The position numbers and the translations under genes were made by a program. Shown piece by piece: positions 1-16,800 of a stretch of 64,000 nucleotides of DNA. A model generated the notes under the pieces. It was not told the origin of the DNA. It ran no database searches and worked only from the letters and a program-made list of their open reading frames with translations. This stretch comes from Sebastes aleutianus. Taxonomy: Eukaryota; Chordata; Actinopteri; Perciformes; Sebastidae. Location: NCBI GenBank assembly GCA_916700875.1, contig CAKAKS010000039.1:6907544-6971543 (forward strand), read 5' to 3'. Numbering within the stretch: the stretch's first letter is position 1; each line of letters begins with the position of its first letter.

Positions 1-51
1 TGGAGGAAGGAAGGAATTCAGATCCTTTACTTTAAGTAAAAGTACTAATTA

Positions 52-698
52 AGGCTGTCAAAGTTAACGCGCAAAATCGTTTTAATGCTGCTAATTTCTT
101 TAACGCATTAACACAATCGATCTTTCGGAGGTTGTAGCCGGCTCAATTTTAAAGCTAGAGATACTGACATCACATGAAACTAGAAAACCTAAGGAATCCA
201 TCGGTACCAACCATGTCATACTAGCTTGTCGTGAAGGAGGTTAAATAAGGCCATTTTCAAAGGGGTCCCTTGACCTCTGACCTCAAGATATGTGAATGTA
301 AATGGGTTCTATGGGTACCCACGAGTCTCCCCTTTACAGACATGCCCACTTTATGATAATCACATGCAGTTTTGGGGCAAGTCATAGTCAAGTCAGCACA
401 CTGACACACTGACAGCTGTTGTGATTGTTATGTTATGATTTGAGCATATTTTTATGCTAAATGCAGTACCTCTGAGGGTTTCTAGACAATATCTGTCATT
501 GTTTTGGGTTGTTGATTGATTTCCAGTAATAGATAAATACATACATTTGCATAAAGCAAGCATATTTGCCCACTCCCTATTTAAGGTACATTTTGAACAG
601 GTAAAAAATGTGTGATTAATTTGCAATTAATCGTGATTAACTATGGACAATCATGTGATTAATCGTGATTAAATATTTGAATCGATTGACATCCCTAG
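52..698. mobile_element. Non-autonomous DNA transposon, family R1 copy 1
   Basis: The ends are near-inverted repeats: the left begins GGCTGTCAAAGTTAACG and the right ends TTGACATCCCTAG, both AT-rich with repeated GATTAA motifs. Further copies lie at 18263-18611 and 41508-42217, and a short reversed fragment at 59994-60112. There is no transposase frame, so this is a MITE-like element, probably of hAT type (inferred from the TAGGG-like ends). All three long copies carry TGACCTCTGACCT, which is 271-283 here. Positions 1-50 hold a fragment of another common repeat with the motif CTTTACTTTAAGTAAAAGTA. Confidence 0.7.
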
Positions 699-2050
699 TA
701 CTAATACCACACTGTAAAATACTCTGTTACGAGGAAAAGTCCTGCATTGAAAATGTTACCTATAAATAAAAATAAAACCAGGAAAATGTACTGTAGAAAT
801 TGTACCTGCAGCAAAGCATCAGTGTATGTGTAAAAAGGACTTGTGTTGAAAAGTGCAGTTTTTTTCTGTGATTAAAAATCCATTTAAATATTGACTATTT
901 TCTATAAATGTAAAAAATATACAGATTTTTCCTACTATAGATTACTTATACTAAGATATACTTGTAAAGGTGCTCAGAGGTTTGCTACAAAAATAATTTG
1001 TATACTGCTGAACTCTATACAGTCACACATAGCACATCATCAAAATAGAGCATCATCATTTAACATGATGTTCACAGTAATTCAGTGATTTACTAGGAAC
1101 TCCCTCCATGCAGTCAGATACTAACAAGACCCAGAAATCCTTCGGTGCACACAAAGTGAAGATCTTTGGGAAACAAGTTTAGAATAACGGAGTTCACTCG
1201 CTGTAAACCGTCCAAAGATAAACTCAAGGCTCTGCTGTTGACTTATGATTTGACTATCAATTCAAATTCTACATAAATCATCTCATGTGTGAGTTAACTC
1301 CTAACAGCATCACAGTGATGTGTGAGCACGACCGGTGATGCTGAAAATGCTTGTTTCTATCACAGCTGACCTGGTTTCTGCTGTAAATCCTCATAAAAGA
1401 TACACAAGTGCAATCCCACTGAGGTTTGACTGTGCAATTACATGTAAATAATGCATCTATATGTGCACCACTGAATGTTGTTTTACTTTCTGCTGGGATG
1501 AATTAATTTATTCAGTAACTTTTATTATGCAAGTAAATAACAATATCTTGTTCACATGAAATTTTAAATAAAAGAAGAACACAGAAAAAATAATGCCAGT
1601 AAATTACATTATATTTGGATCATCAATATGAACACCACACATCTTGGCAGATAATTAAGACATGAAATATCCTTCTGTATTATTTGTGGTGTTTATTTTT
1701 AAATGAAATAACCCTAATCCTATAAATACAATGTTTCCATCTAACCTAAAAAAAAAAAAAAGAGATACCCATATTACTACGTTTTGTTTTGGGAGTTGGA
1801 ATATTTTGAAGTAATTTTAATCAAAGTTTTCCTCAAGGATTTTGGTGTTTTGACAAAAGTATACAGAGATTTTGGTAATCAAATTAGGAAATGAATGTGG
1901 TATGGCACAATATATAAAATTGATTTAACAAATATTTATAACACAACTGTAAAAACATTAGGCTATATCACAATCATGTTTTTTTATATAGCCAGTTTTA
2001 TGATGTGATGATGTGTAAAAATGACAACTACTATGATCTTCAAATGGTCA
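699..2050. other. Intergenic, no gene seen
   Basis: This AT-rich sequence has only short, unconvincing open frames. The first part (about 699-870) resembles the tail of the fish repeat containing TACTTTTACT-like runs that recurs across the window. I see no exon with splice sites and no RNA gene. Confidence 0.6.
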
Positions 2051-2053
2051 TGA

Positions 2054-2290
2054 AATCAGAATCAGGTTTATTGCCAAGTAGGTTTACACATACAAGGAAT
2101 TTGCATTGGTATTTGGTGTGTAACAATAAACACAGGAGAAAAGAAAAAACATGTACTACAAAAGTCAAGAAATAAATACAAAATTTAAAATAAAAAATGT
2201 GAAAAAAATATATCAAAAGATATGCAAAATATATCTTCTTTTTTAAATAAAAGAACTGTAGGACAAGTAAAATTACAAAAGTATGAGCAT
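2054..2290. repeat. Retroelement 3'-end-like interspersed repeat
   Basis: The segment starting AATCAGGTTTATTGCCAAGT, followed by an A-rich tail, resembles the 3' untranslated end common to many teleost LINE and SINE insertions. No coding part is present. The family assignment is from memory only. Confidence 0.45.
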
Positions 2291-2300
2291 TAAAATATAC

Positions 2301-2825
2301 TTAAAGGTCCCATATTGTGCTCATTTTCAGGATCATACTTGTATTTTATGTTTCTACTAGAACATGTTTATATGCTGTAATGTTCAAAAAACACTGTATT
2401 TTCCTCATACTGTCGGCCTGAATATGCCTGTATTTACCCTCTGACTGAAACGCTTCGTTTTAGCTAATTTCAACGGAATTACTGCGAAATTGCAACAGAA
2501 TTGCGTTGCTAGGAAACAGCTTGGGTCCATGTATACTTCCTGTCAGCTGATGACATTCACATACACTGCAACCAGGAAATAAACGGACACACATTTAGAA
2601 TGTTTCTGTTTAAATCTGTGTAAAGGGCCTAAATATTGTATATTCGTGACATCACAAATGGGCAGAAATCCTGACAGCTTGTTTCAAATGCTCAGTTTCT
2701 GAATACGGGCTGTGTGTATTTCCCTGTGGATTGAGCGTTTCGATACCTTCACAGTATTTATGTAGGACTTAAGCCTGCTTTATAATAAAAAAAACATGAC
2801 GTTTTTATAATATGGGACCTTTAAA
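2301..2825. mobile_element. MITE, family R2 copy 1
   Basis: The terminal inverted repeats are TTAAAGGTCCCATATT at the left and AATATGGGACCTTTAA at the right. Related copies are at 23799-24314 and 25631-26118, with a more diverged relative at 9607-10079. The interior shares TTTCTACTAGAACATGTTTA and a block ending in CTTCCTGTCAGCTGA. No transposase is encoded. Confidence 0.75.
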
Positions 2826-3069
2826 GTACCAGAAGTAAAAGTACTCAATATGCAGAATAGCCCATGTCAGAAAAACATATATTATTGGATTATAATTATT
2901 GATGCATTTAAGCATCACTTTATTGTTGCAGCTGGTAAAGGTGAAGCTAATTGTAACTACTTCATCCTATATACTGCTATGTAGTTTGTGTTGTGTATTT
3001 CAGTCAGTTCTGTCCTCCACCACTGGGCGTCGCTGTAGGTTTGAGCCAAATCTCGCACAAAACCGCGTG

Positions 3070-3107
3070 GTTTGCAAATCCCGTTCCTCTTTCTCCTAGC
3101 CTCCAAG
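3070..3107 (+). promoter_or_regulatory. rpl27a transcription start region with TOP motif
   Basis: A pyrimidine-rich tract (CCGTTCCTCTTTCTCC, 3081-3096) sits just upstream of the ATG at 3108. Vertebrate ribosomal protein mRNAs begin with such a 5' terminal oligopyrimidine tract, which gives mTOR/LARP1-dependent translational control. The exact start nucleotide cannot be set from sequence; the tract and its spacing are the evidence. Confidence 0.6.
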
Positions 3108-7696
<4,589 letters not shown>

Positions 7697-7722
7697 TGTT
7701 CCTGTCAGTGTGTTTTTGCAAA

Positions 7723-7728
7723 AATAAA
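7723..7728 (+). terminator. rpl27a polyadenylation signal AATAAA
   Basis: AATAAA lies 26 bases after the rpl27a stop codon, giving the very short 3' UTR typical of ribosomal protein mRNAs. Confidence 0.85.
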
Positions 7729-7744
7729 CTGTATAAATGGAACT

Positions 7745-8870
7745 ACATAATTGTCATGTCTAATTTAAATGCCTCCATATAGGGCAGTTTTGGTATGTGC
7801 TACATTTTAAGCTTGTGCTCTGTGAAAATGCAGCGATATCTGTTGCATGTTCAATTATGTGCAAATTTGGTATGGACAGTATTTTCAAATTGTCTGATGA
7901 TCAAATGAAATAGTCCTGCACAGTAAGGTTTAAATCATTATAACACTGTGGTAAAATGTTTATTGTTGTACACCTGAGAGCAACTGTTGGGGACACTCGA
8001 GCTCAAGTATGCACTGTAATTATGACTATAGGATAACCTTGATCAAGACATCTCACACAATTATGGGCCAATGAGTCACCTCAGGGTTACTGCACCCCTC
8101 AAAATGTGAATTTGAAAATGGGCTAAATGTCTGAAACCTGCTAATAGAGATTTAATGATACAGTTACAGAAGTAGGGCTGTCCTGAAACATTCAACAGTT
8201 GAGCCAAGGCAGCCTAATATTGCTATTTGACATAACTTCAGACCACCAAATAGAAACAAGGTCTGTCCTAAGGAATATATTAGTTTTTGACTCAGAAAAA
8301 AATGGAAAATTCCCCCAAACTACTGCATCTCTCAACAATGTATAAATCACATACATTTAGGTTATTCTATGTGATTTTCTTTTAATAACTACTGTAATTT
8401 TGTTTCACTACAGTAGCCTGTATTTAAAAATATATATATATTAATTTTTAAATGGAAACCTGATAGCCTGCCAGGTATATAATAACCTTTATTTACTATA
8501 TAGCAGCTTTCAAAACACAGTTACAAAGTGCTTTACAATAAAAAACAGAACACATTTAAAAACACAAGGATAACGAAATGTACTTAAAGCCAAACACATA
8601 AAAACCCAGAGAGTAAAAAAACAACCAAAACGTAAATAAAATCACAGAAAACCAATTCTTAAAAAGTGAGTGAGTTTTTTAAAGTGAAGTATATGTGAAG
8701 ATTTTTAGAAAGTGACCATTGACAGGACTGCAATTTCTTATTATATTATTATTAATTATTTTATTTCTTATTCTAATTTCCTTTCTTGGTATGAAAGGGG
8801 GTGTAAGAAATCAGAAGAAAAGTGAAACCTCTCCACATGACTTAGGGTGTTTGAACCCGGCATAAAGGGG
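7745..8870. other. Intergenic rpl27a-akip1, with a retroelement-like fragment
   Basis: No exon is seen. Positions about 8455-8660 (with CACAGTTACAAAGTGCTTTA) form a fish interspersed repeat; a reversed relative is at about 57540-57690 and a weaker one at 24510-24640. A short TA run is at 8432-8442. Confidence 0.5.
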
Positions 8871-8879
8871 GCGGGGTTT

Positions 8880-8946
8880 AACCTGCAGGACTTCCTGTCC
8901 TGTCACTTGAACGCAGCATCGCCCTGCTGTTGCCCTGCTGCTGCTG
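8880..8946 (+). other. Possible non-coding first exon of akip1
   Basis: A GC-richer stretch with CTG repeats ends in the strong donor CTGCTG|GTAAGAG (exon end 8946). It lies upstream of the akip1 start codon with no other plus-strand gene near. Inference only; a transcript is needed to confirm it. Confidence 0.35.
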
Positions 8947-9606
8947 GTAAGAGCTGAACTTCACAGGATAAATCATTAAAATGTGAGAACTACATCTGAC
9001 TACATGCAGCAAACTGAACTAAGAAGCACTGGTTCCTCTGAAAGCTTGAATATATGTGTGTTTACTTGCTGACCCGTGCAGTGAACAGGTAAATAATCTC
9101 TTCTTCACTAGAGACTTGTTGACACAGCAGTCAGTGATCAGTGAAGTTATCGTGACGAAACGTTAATAGAACGTGACGTATGCGATGGAACGTGGAATGT
9201 TTCGGTGTTTTAGTGTTGAGTCAACGGTTGACTGTTTCAAACAGAAAGTAAAGTAGCGACTGATAAAAGTAACTAACATCCTGCCTTCTAGAATGTAGAG
9301 GCTCAGTTGGGTGTTAATCTTCACGCATGCGCTCTGTGCCTGCTGCGTTCACTTGTAGGCTGCTAGATTTATCTGTTTGTAAGTGTTATCATTTTGATAA
9401 AACTGCCAAGAGATGCTTTCTGCAGACTTTCTGAACAGATTTTTGTAAATTAAACCATCACACTTAGTCAATTATATTAAGGAGGTGTAGTAGGCCTACA
9501 TTAATATTTCACTGATATACTGGGTTTCAAATGAATTAATTTACTGATATAAAATTAGGGTTGCAACTATTTTTTTATTATCAGTTAATCCGTCTTTTAA
9601 TTTATC

Positions 9607-10079
9607 AAAGAGGACCTATTATGCTTTTGTGCTTTATCCCTTTCCTTTAGTGTGTTATATATTTTTTTATGCATGTAAAAGGTCTGCAAAGTCCACGTCA
9701 AAGGGAGTTAATCTCTCTTACAAAACACTGCTCCTTGAAGTCCCGCCTTTTCTTACGTAAGGTGGTGAGGTCACCAGGTAACACATTTTGCCTAGCGGCT
9801 AGTTTGGCACGCCCTCAAGCAAAGCTAGCTAGAGTGGAGCTGGAGCGGAGTCCGAAGAGTTAGGTTTGATTGACCAATCGCAACAGTGGACCGAGTGGGT
9901 TCAATCAGAGTAGACTGGGGGAGCTCAAACAGAGTGTTGAAAGTGAAAAGAGGCGCTGCTGCACAGCCGGTATGAGAAAATTAAAGCGTTTTTTGAACAT
10001 TAAAGCATGTAAACATGGTCAAGTAGAAACCCAAAATACAAGTATGTAAATGAAAATAAGCACATTAGGTCCTCTTTAA
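9607..10079. mobile_element. MITE related to family R2
   Basis: The ends are inverted: AAAGAGGACCTATTATGC on the left and GCACATTAGGTCCTCTTT on the right. The interior is unlike the other R2 copies, so this is a related subfamily. The 64-residue open frame inside it is not a recognisable protein. Confidence 0.65.
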
Positions 10080-10579
10080 GAAAACGATTAAGGTGGTCTA
10101 TAAAATGTCCATCTCATTTCCCAGAGTTTTTAAACTGATGCCTTTTTAAAATGCTTGTTTAGTCCAGAAGATATTCTGTTTGATATCATAGAAGATTAAT
10201 AAAAAGAGCAAATATTCATTTTTAATAAGTTGAAGAAGTTTATGATGTTTGCTTAAAAAAACTGGTGGATTATCACTGCTACCAATTAAATTTTCCGTCA
10301 ATCAAGTAATCGCTTCCGCCATATCAAATTAGCATAAAGTATAGACCTTTCAACCGCATGGCATTGCTAGACTACAGCTTGGGTCCATGTTTACTTCCTG
10401 TCTTATTCACACAAACTGCAACAGGAAATATACTGGGACACATTTGGAATGTTTACATTTACAACTGTGAAGTGCTCTATATTTGAAATAAAACTCTAGT
10501 GTGTGAGGAAAAGGACAGTGGCTGAGGTCCCTGTGCTTGTTACTCCACTCAGGTGAGGGGAACCTGAGTTTAACTCTTC

Positions 10580-12192
10580 ATGGCCAGCCAAGCCTGGTTG
10601 GAGTCTTCTCTGCGGCGCTCTGCCAGTCTGGGCCTGGAGGTGCTAGAGCGGGCCTCCAGGCGGAGTGTAGGCTGGACGAGCCCTGGACCATCGCAGTCCC
10701 CCCCTATTGCAGATGAAGACACACAAATCCCTGTAAAGGTGCCTGCATGTTTTCTGCATATTGATCCCATCATCATTTAAGTTTAGGTTTTGACTTGCTA
10801 TGACTCAATTGTCTTGCTCTTTTGCAGAGAACACACACAGAGCTTGATGACGTCTTTGCAACCATCGCAGACCTCATGGTCCAGACGACCCAACAGTGCA
10901 AGGTCAGTGATTATTTACCTGCACCCCTATAACGCTTTCAGCTCAGACCTGAAGACTAAAATGTGAATATTTCTCTGTGCTGCAGAGGTTTTATGAGTCT
11001 GGCTGTTGCACTGAGCCCACTGACACTGAGAGGAGACACGTGTCCAGGTTCCACTCACGGCCAGCTGTTGGGATCAAAGCACCTGCACAGTCAGCCAGAA
11101 AACATGTACGAGCTCCACACAACAAGGTAAGAAGAGTCTGCTGCTTTTTCTTTGAGTCATATAAAGCTTTCATCTGTCATATGTGATTTTTGATAAATAG
11201 GATGCAGAAAAAAATCTTAGAATCAAACTCAGAGGAACAAAGCCATGTCAGTTTATCAGGTTACTAATGTGTAATCAAACAGCCAACAGATGACACAGAG
11301 TAAAATGGAAATCCTATTTAACTCATTGTGCAATTTCAATATTTACTGGCATTTTAGACTTATTTTGATACAGTTCTGAGAAAAATACCTGTATCTTTAG
11401 CTTGCTAAATATTCAACGTTATTCACCATCAGCCACTTTTTTTGCCCTAGGAGGTTAAAAACACTCGGCCTGTGCCTCAAAAGACTGTGCAGGGTTTGTG
11501 AAAGTTGTTTGATTTAATCATACAGAACAGCAAATCGAAACAATCAGCTGAAAGTCGCAAGCCGTTGCTAGCAACTGTTGATTCTCAGTGGGAATACTAG
11601 TACTAGCAGCACTTTTACATAAGGACACTCTTTTTGATTCAATGTTGATATAAAAAATATTGTTTAATGCAGCTCTATGTTAGACTGATACAGGGTTTTC
11701 AAGGATCAGTGTATTGCTAAAAATTTAGATGAAACTAAATCTAAAATAGGACACTGAAAATACCGTAGTTGACAGCGATAGGCAAACACCAAATTTCTTC
11801 TCAAGTAAAATGTCCTTAAATGGAACAGTGATTCTGAAAACGCACATTAACAGAAGTGAAATAAATGACACAAGTCCACATTTTGTAGAGATTTTGGTGC
11901 TTGTTGAGTTGAATCCAGGTGGGATTGCAGATTTCTTGGAGCCAGTGTCTGTAACGTCCCTCTATTGGCCATTAAAGGAACATAACACTGGATCCACCCT
12001 TCACTCTTCACACATCAAGTAACAAAGTCATGTTCTCTTCAGGGTCGAGTGTCAGCGGCAGGTGAAGATTTCTTCATCGAGGTTTCGCCGGGGACGTACG
12101 CCATCACTGCCAGCATGCCGGAGTTACATCAGCAGACTCAGCTGATCAGCGTCAAAGCTGGAGAGAGCATCAACCTCACCTTTGACCTCTGA
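10580..12192 (+). CDS. akip1: A-kinase-interacting protein 1
   Basis: Four exons: 10580-10738, 10828-10902, 10986-11126 and 12043-12192. All junctions are phase 0 with GT/AG borders, encoding 174 residues; human AKIP1 is about 210. The N-terminus MASQAWLESSLRRSASLGLE and the C-terminal block FFIEVSPGTYAITASMP, ending LTFDL, resemble AKIP1. The family binds the catalytic subunit of protein kinase A and p65/RelA, influencing nuclear retention of PKA and NF-kB signalling, and has mitochondrial roles in heart. A potential PKA site (RRSAS, residues 11-15) is seen. Position next to rpl27a and c11orf16 agrees with the human order. The start is the first in-frame ATG of exon 1. Confidence 0.88.
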
Positions 12193-12463
12193 CCCCCTCA
12201 CCTGACCAAACCAGTCACCCTTAACCTTCAATACCAAAACTGACCAAAGCTAATGCTGTGTGTGTGTGTTTATTGCCTGTTTTTACACTGATTTCTGCTT
12301 TAAGAGTTTACATTTTATTCTGTTATCAAAATGTTTTATTTGCACCACATTGAGAAGCCATATTTATATTGTATTTTATTATGTAAATCATGTGTCCTAG
12401 AACATCATGTAATGCGCTTTACAATATTTTTACCTGCACTTATGCCGCATCAGTGTGTATATA

Positions 12464-12469
12464 AATAAA
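12464..12469 (+). terminator. akip1 polyadenylation signal AATAAA
   Basis: AATAAA lies about 270 bases past the akip1 stop codon, following a T-rich 3' UTR. It is the first good signal. Confidence 0.75.
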
Positions 12470-12484
12470 GTGGGTTTTTTTTAT

Positions 12485-13861
12485 CAATTTCTTGTTAATG
12501 TTGAGGTTCATTGGCAAACTGACATATTATGTGTAAACGGTAGCAGCGTTGTTGCCAGAGAAAGGCCGCAGTCCCGCTGGTGGTCGAGGTTTGAAGCTGG
12601 TGGTTCCAAAAACATCTTTGATATTCGCTCTTCTTCCTTTAGCACCAGGAAGTGATAGAAACAGAGAGCTGTGATTGGGCGAGGCACTGATCTGAGGGAC
12701 AGGGAAGCTGAACCTCGCAGGTTGTGATGTCCTCCTCGGCACCGAACTCCCTGCAGATCAATACAGAAATGTATCAGCATGACCAGATATTAAAACCTTA
12801 GGATTAGATGTCAGGGGTGTTGTGTAGTGAAGTGTATGTGTTGTGTTTAGAAGGTAACCCACAAGTTGCAAAACTCTCGCAAGATGGTTAAGGTTAGGCA
12901 TTGACCTTGAATGGTTGAGGTTAGGATAGGTTGACGGGCAGTGATTCCAGCGAGAGTTTTTGCAAGCTTTCGCAATTTTTGATTCAGTGGGTAGTCTGCA
13001 AGACTGCTTCCAGACGCTTCTCATATTTCTTGGGTCCCAGTGTAGCCAGCGGATATTCGAGCCAAGACATACTTCTAAATGTGCTGCTCATTGTTTACAG
13101 TCCGATTAGCAACTTGAGACGCAAGACTGGAGTTAGAGTTGAGAGACAACGTATACGACTGGATTGTTTCACAAGCTGCCAGTTTACACGCTAATTTTTC
13201 CGTCTCTTGTGCTCTCCATGCGGACTGTTTACCTGCATTCAACCAAAGCCCGCTCAGACATGATTGGTCAATACTACTCGGACTACAAACGGAAACCACA
13301 AAGCTTCCGATACCAAAATTTTGTCCCGTTGCCTACAGATTCTGCATATAAATGCAGATTAGATAATCAGTTACCCTGTTTCTGGCATTAGAAAATGATT
13401 GAGGTGGCACCTTTGATTGTAATTAAATTATATAACTTTGACTTAATTATAGTGTTGTCTTCGAAAGAACATACATGGTAAAAGATTTGAAATTTTTGAA
13501 AAAATTATCTGAACTGTCCTCATACTGAACTTTATGACCTTAAACCATAGTTAAACCAGCAACAGGTTTAAAGTTGAACCTTCTCTACAAGACTTAAGGT
13601 GATTTCTACAGGTCACATCAACAGGGTTCAGACTAAACCACAGGTGCAGTTTAAACCGCAGCTTCTCAAGGACACAGTAATGGAGTTTAAGTGATCAGAC
13701 AACACATGTTTAAACTTGTCTTAATCCTTAAACCACAGCTAAACTATTGACAGAGCAACATCCCCATGCAAATTGAATTTGATCGCATTATGTTACTGTG
13801 TGTGCATTACAGCTTTGAGTGTTTGCATGTATTTTTTTTGTAGGAATCTTAAAGGAAAGCA
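12485..13861. other. Intergenic between convergent akip1 and c11orf16
   Basis: Convergent gene ends face each other here. The stretch about 12800-13050 contains GGTTAAGGTTAGGCATTGACC, part of a fish interspersed repeat, and 13060-13390 looks like another repeat fragment. No splice-consistent exon is visible; several overlapping short frames on both strands are chance. Confidence 0.5.
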
Positions 13862-16800
13862 TCAGTTTAGTCGTCGTCTGTGTTTCCCACCTGGCTGTCT
13901 GTGTTGTGGCTCTGGACCAGTTTGTCTCCAGTATCTCCAGGGAGGACGCTGTTGATCACTCCTCAGCATCACTGCTTTGCTCTCATCCTCAGAGAGAGAT
14001 GAAGAAGAGGAGGAGGAGGAGGAGGAGGAGGGCACCTCGGGGTCACTCCTCCTCACATCTGTATATTTGAGGTCCAGCTGTTTGTCCAGCTCTGCCCTTT
14101 CTACTCCATCCATTCTCCCAAAGCTGGACCTGCAGTTGGGTGGAAATAGGTTTGAGGCCGAGCAGCAGCGAGATGAAGACGGACAGTAGTCGGTGCAGAA
14201 CATCTGGGGAGAGCAGGAGGAGCTGCGAGCACAAAGCCAGCTGCAGCAACGACTGGAGGCTGATGTCGGAGTTTGGAGCTCCCTGACTATTCTGTCATGT
14301 TGAGGAACTGAAATGGGCCAAACCAGGCTGCTGGGAACCAGAATCACAGAGCGGTTCCACATCAGCACCCGGACGCTCGTAACTCCATCAACTGCAAAGT
14401 TAAGCAAGAGGGATTTACTGAGAGGGAGAGACATTAATTCAGTGCTAATTAGTGCTAATTAGTGCAAATATGAATCTATTTGTAATAATAAGAAAACATT
14501 ATGTTCTTATATGTAAAACAATTAGAATTAAGTTTAATATTAAAAGTAGTAAGGAAAAATGTGAAACCATCAGGAAATGCAATTAAAGTAAGTTGAGAAA
14601 TATAAAAATAATACAAAAAATAACAAATAAACTGGTTAATACTTCAGTAAGTACATTAAAATGTAGATATACATTTAAAAAAATTGTTTCATGTAACAAT
14701 TAAAATTAAGCTTAATGTTATAAGGAAAATGTGAAACCAAAAGGAAATGCAAATAAAGTAAGATGTGAAATATAAAAGTAAGACAAAAAAAAAATAAGAT
14801 ACCAAAAAATAACTAATAAATAGTAATATGTTAGTCAATAGTAAACTGATTAAAAGTTTAATAAGTACATTCAAATGTAGATGAACATTTTTAATACAGT
14901 ATATCATGGAATATTCTGTATCTATTGTACCTATTTCTATATGTCTCCACATTTTCTAAGTAAGCAATAAATTGTAGTAGAGAGGGTAAATAGAGGAACC
15001 TCAGAGGAACCTCAGAGGAACATTCATTTATTAAATAAAAAACTTTCTTTCTCAGTGGAATTTCACATCATATCAGACAAATCCTGAACTTCCACACCAC
15101 TGAATCCGGCTGTAAAAATATAAACCCAAACGCTATTTAACTCCGTACCTCCAAAACCATCTCTGCGTTCGGCGGCGACCATCACTCTCCCTGGCCCGTA
15201 TCTCCTCAGATCTGGTTCCCATGGCGACAGGACAGCATCACCAGGTACCAGGCGACAGTGTGTGTGAGCTCTGGTGTGGTTCACCATGTCGAGAGAGCAA
15301 ACCAGCTGCCTCTGGGAGGAGATGACTCCCAAACTGACAGCACCTCCTGGATGGTCGAACTCGACAACCCAAACTCCTCCACGACCCTGAGTTTATGGAC
15401 ACACGGGAAGAAGATGTCAACATACACAGCGTCTCCTTTACTAGTCAGATTATGTTGGACACATTTTGTGAGTTTACTCCAGAATTTTAAATTGAATAAT
15501 TGAAGGGATGACTTTAGGAAACAGAGAGTACTTGGACAAGTTAAAATGGGCTTAAAATAAGTCATTATGATGAATATATTTGGTGTCAAATCCTTTGCGG
15601 TAACGTACGCCACCGACCCACAGACATCAGTAATCATTTCACTACCACATGAATCTCCCCTGGTGATGCTCTGCCAGGCTTTCTGCCTTCAGCTTGGTCT
15701 TCAGCAAATTAAACACTTAGTCAGATGAATGACACCCATTATACTCCTCTTGTTTGCTTTGTCTGTAGGATTATCAGTGTTGTGTTGTCCTAAACTTGGG
15801 TCACTGTAAAAATAAGTATAAGTATTTTGTTCAATATTTGACCTATCGAGGATCTAAATATCCTTTAAGCTTAAAGTCAGCACTTACAATAAACCTCATG
15901 GTCATTGTTTCATTTTAAACTCACTGTACTGTCTAAATACCTGCCTATAATATGATCACATATGTAATCATGCAGTATCTTCTCACCTGTACTTGCTGTA
16001 TTACAGTTCCCAGGTAGTAGAGGCCATCCACCTCCCTCCTGGCCAGCACTCGGCATCCTGGGAAGAACTCTGGAGCGCCCATGGTCTGACTAGACAGCAT
16101 GCATGGATTACCCAGACTGCACCTGGGTGAGCACAGGAAGCCAAGAAACACAATGCAGGTATGTCATTTTATCCAGAGCACCTTACAGTATCTTAAAGAG
16201 CAGCTGACATGTAAGGGCCCCCAGTGAATCAGTGTGTAGGAAAATTATGTGGACACTATATATTTTCAATAAAAATAGACATAAATATACACTACAGTGA
16301 CATCTGGAGGCTTTTTTTGTAAGACATTTGTTATTTCCGCATCAAAAAAGACAAAACTGAAGTTACGTGTGCAACATTTTGTTAAAAAAAACCTGTGTAA
16401 CCATGGAAACCAACCTGAGCAGAGGTGATGACGCGTTGTGTGGGATTAAGACTGAAGTGGACGAACAGCAACACTTAACTGGAGAGATTGTTGCTGCTGA
16501 TGATGATTGATTCTCCACCACATACAGAGGAACCACCTGACAACATGGAAACACACAGTCACAGTAATGTGTTAATGGTGTAAACCTTTACTGTAAAGGA
16601 CATACATGAGAGGATCCCCAGTGTATTCTCCATCTTGTCCTTGGCTGCAAAACAACTCTGCTTTAAAGAAAATAATAAGACGGTTGTTAGCTCATCTGTA
16701 GATTCATCTATAAACTAGTGTAGATTCTCGCAGCGCTCAAACCTAATTTTGTTGCAGAAAGCGTTTGTATTTTTGTGGCACCTAACTAAAGATTTTCTTG

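Noticed and set aside
12899..12927. Telomere-like GGTTAGG motifs
   Set aside because: Only imperfect single units within an interspersed repeat, not a tandem telomeric array.
13977..14189. Plus-strand frame with a Glu run
   Set aside because: It is the complement of the serine run in the last c11orf16 exon.
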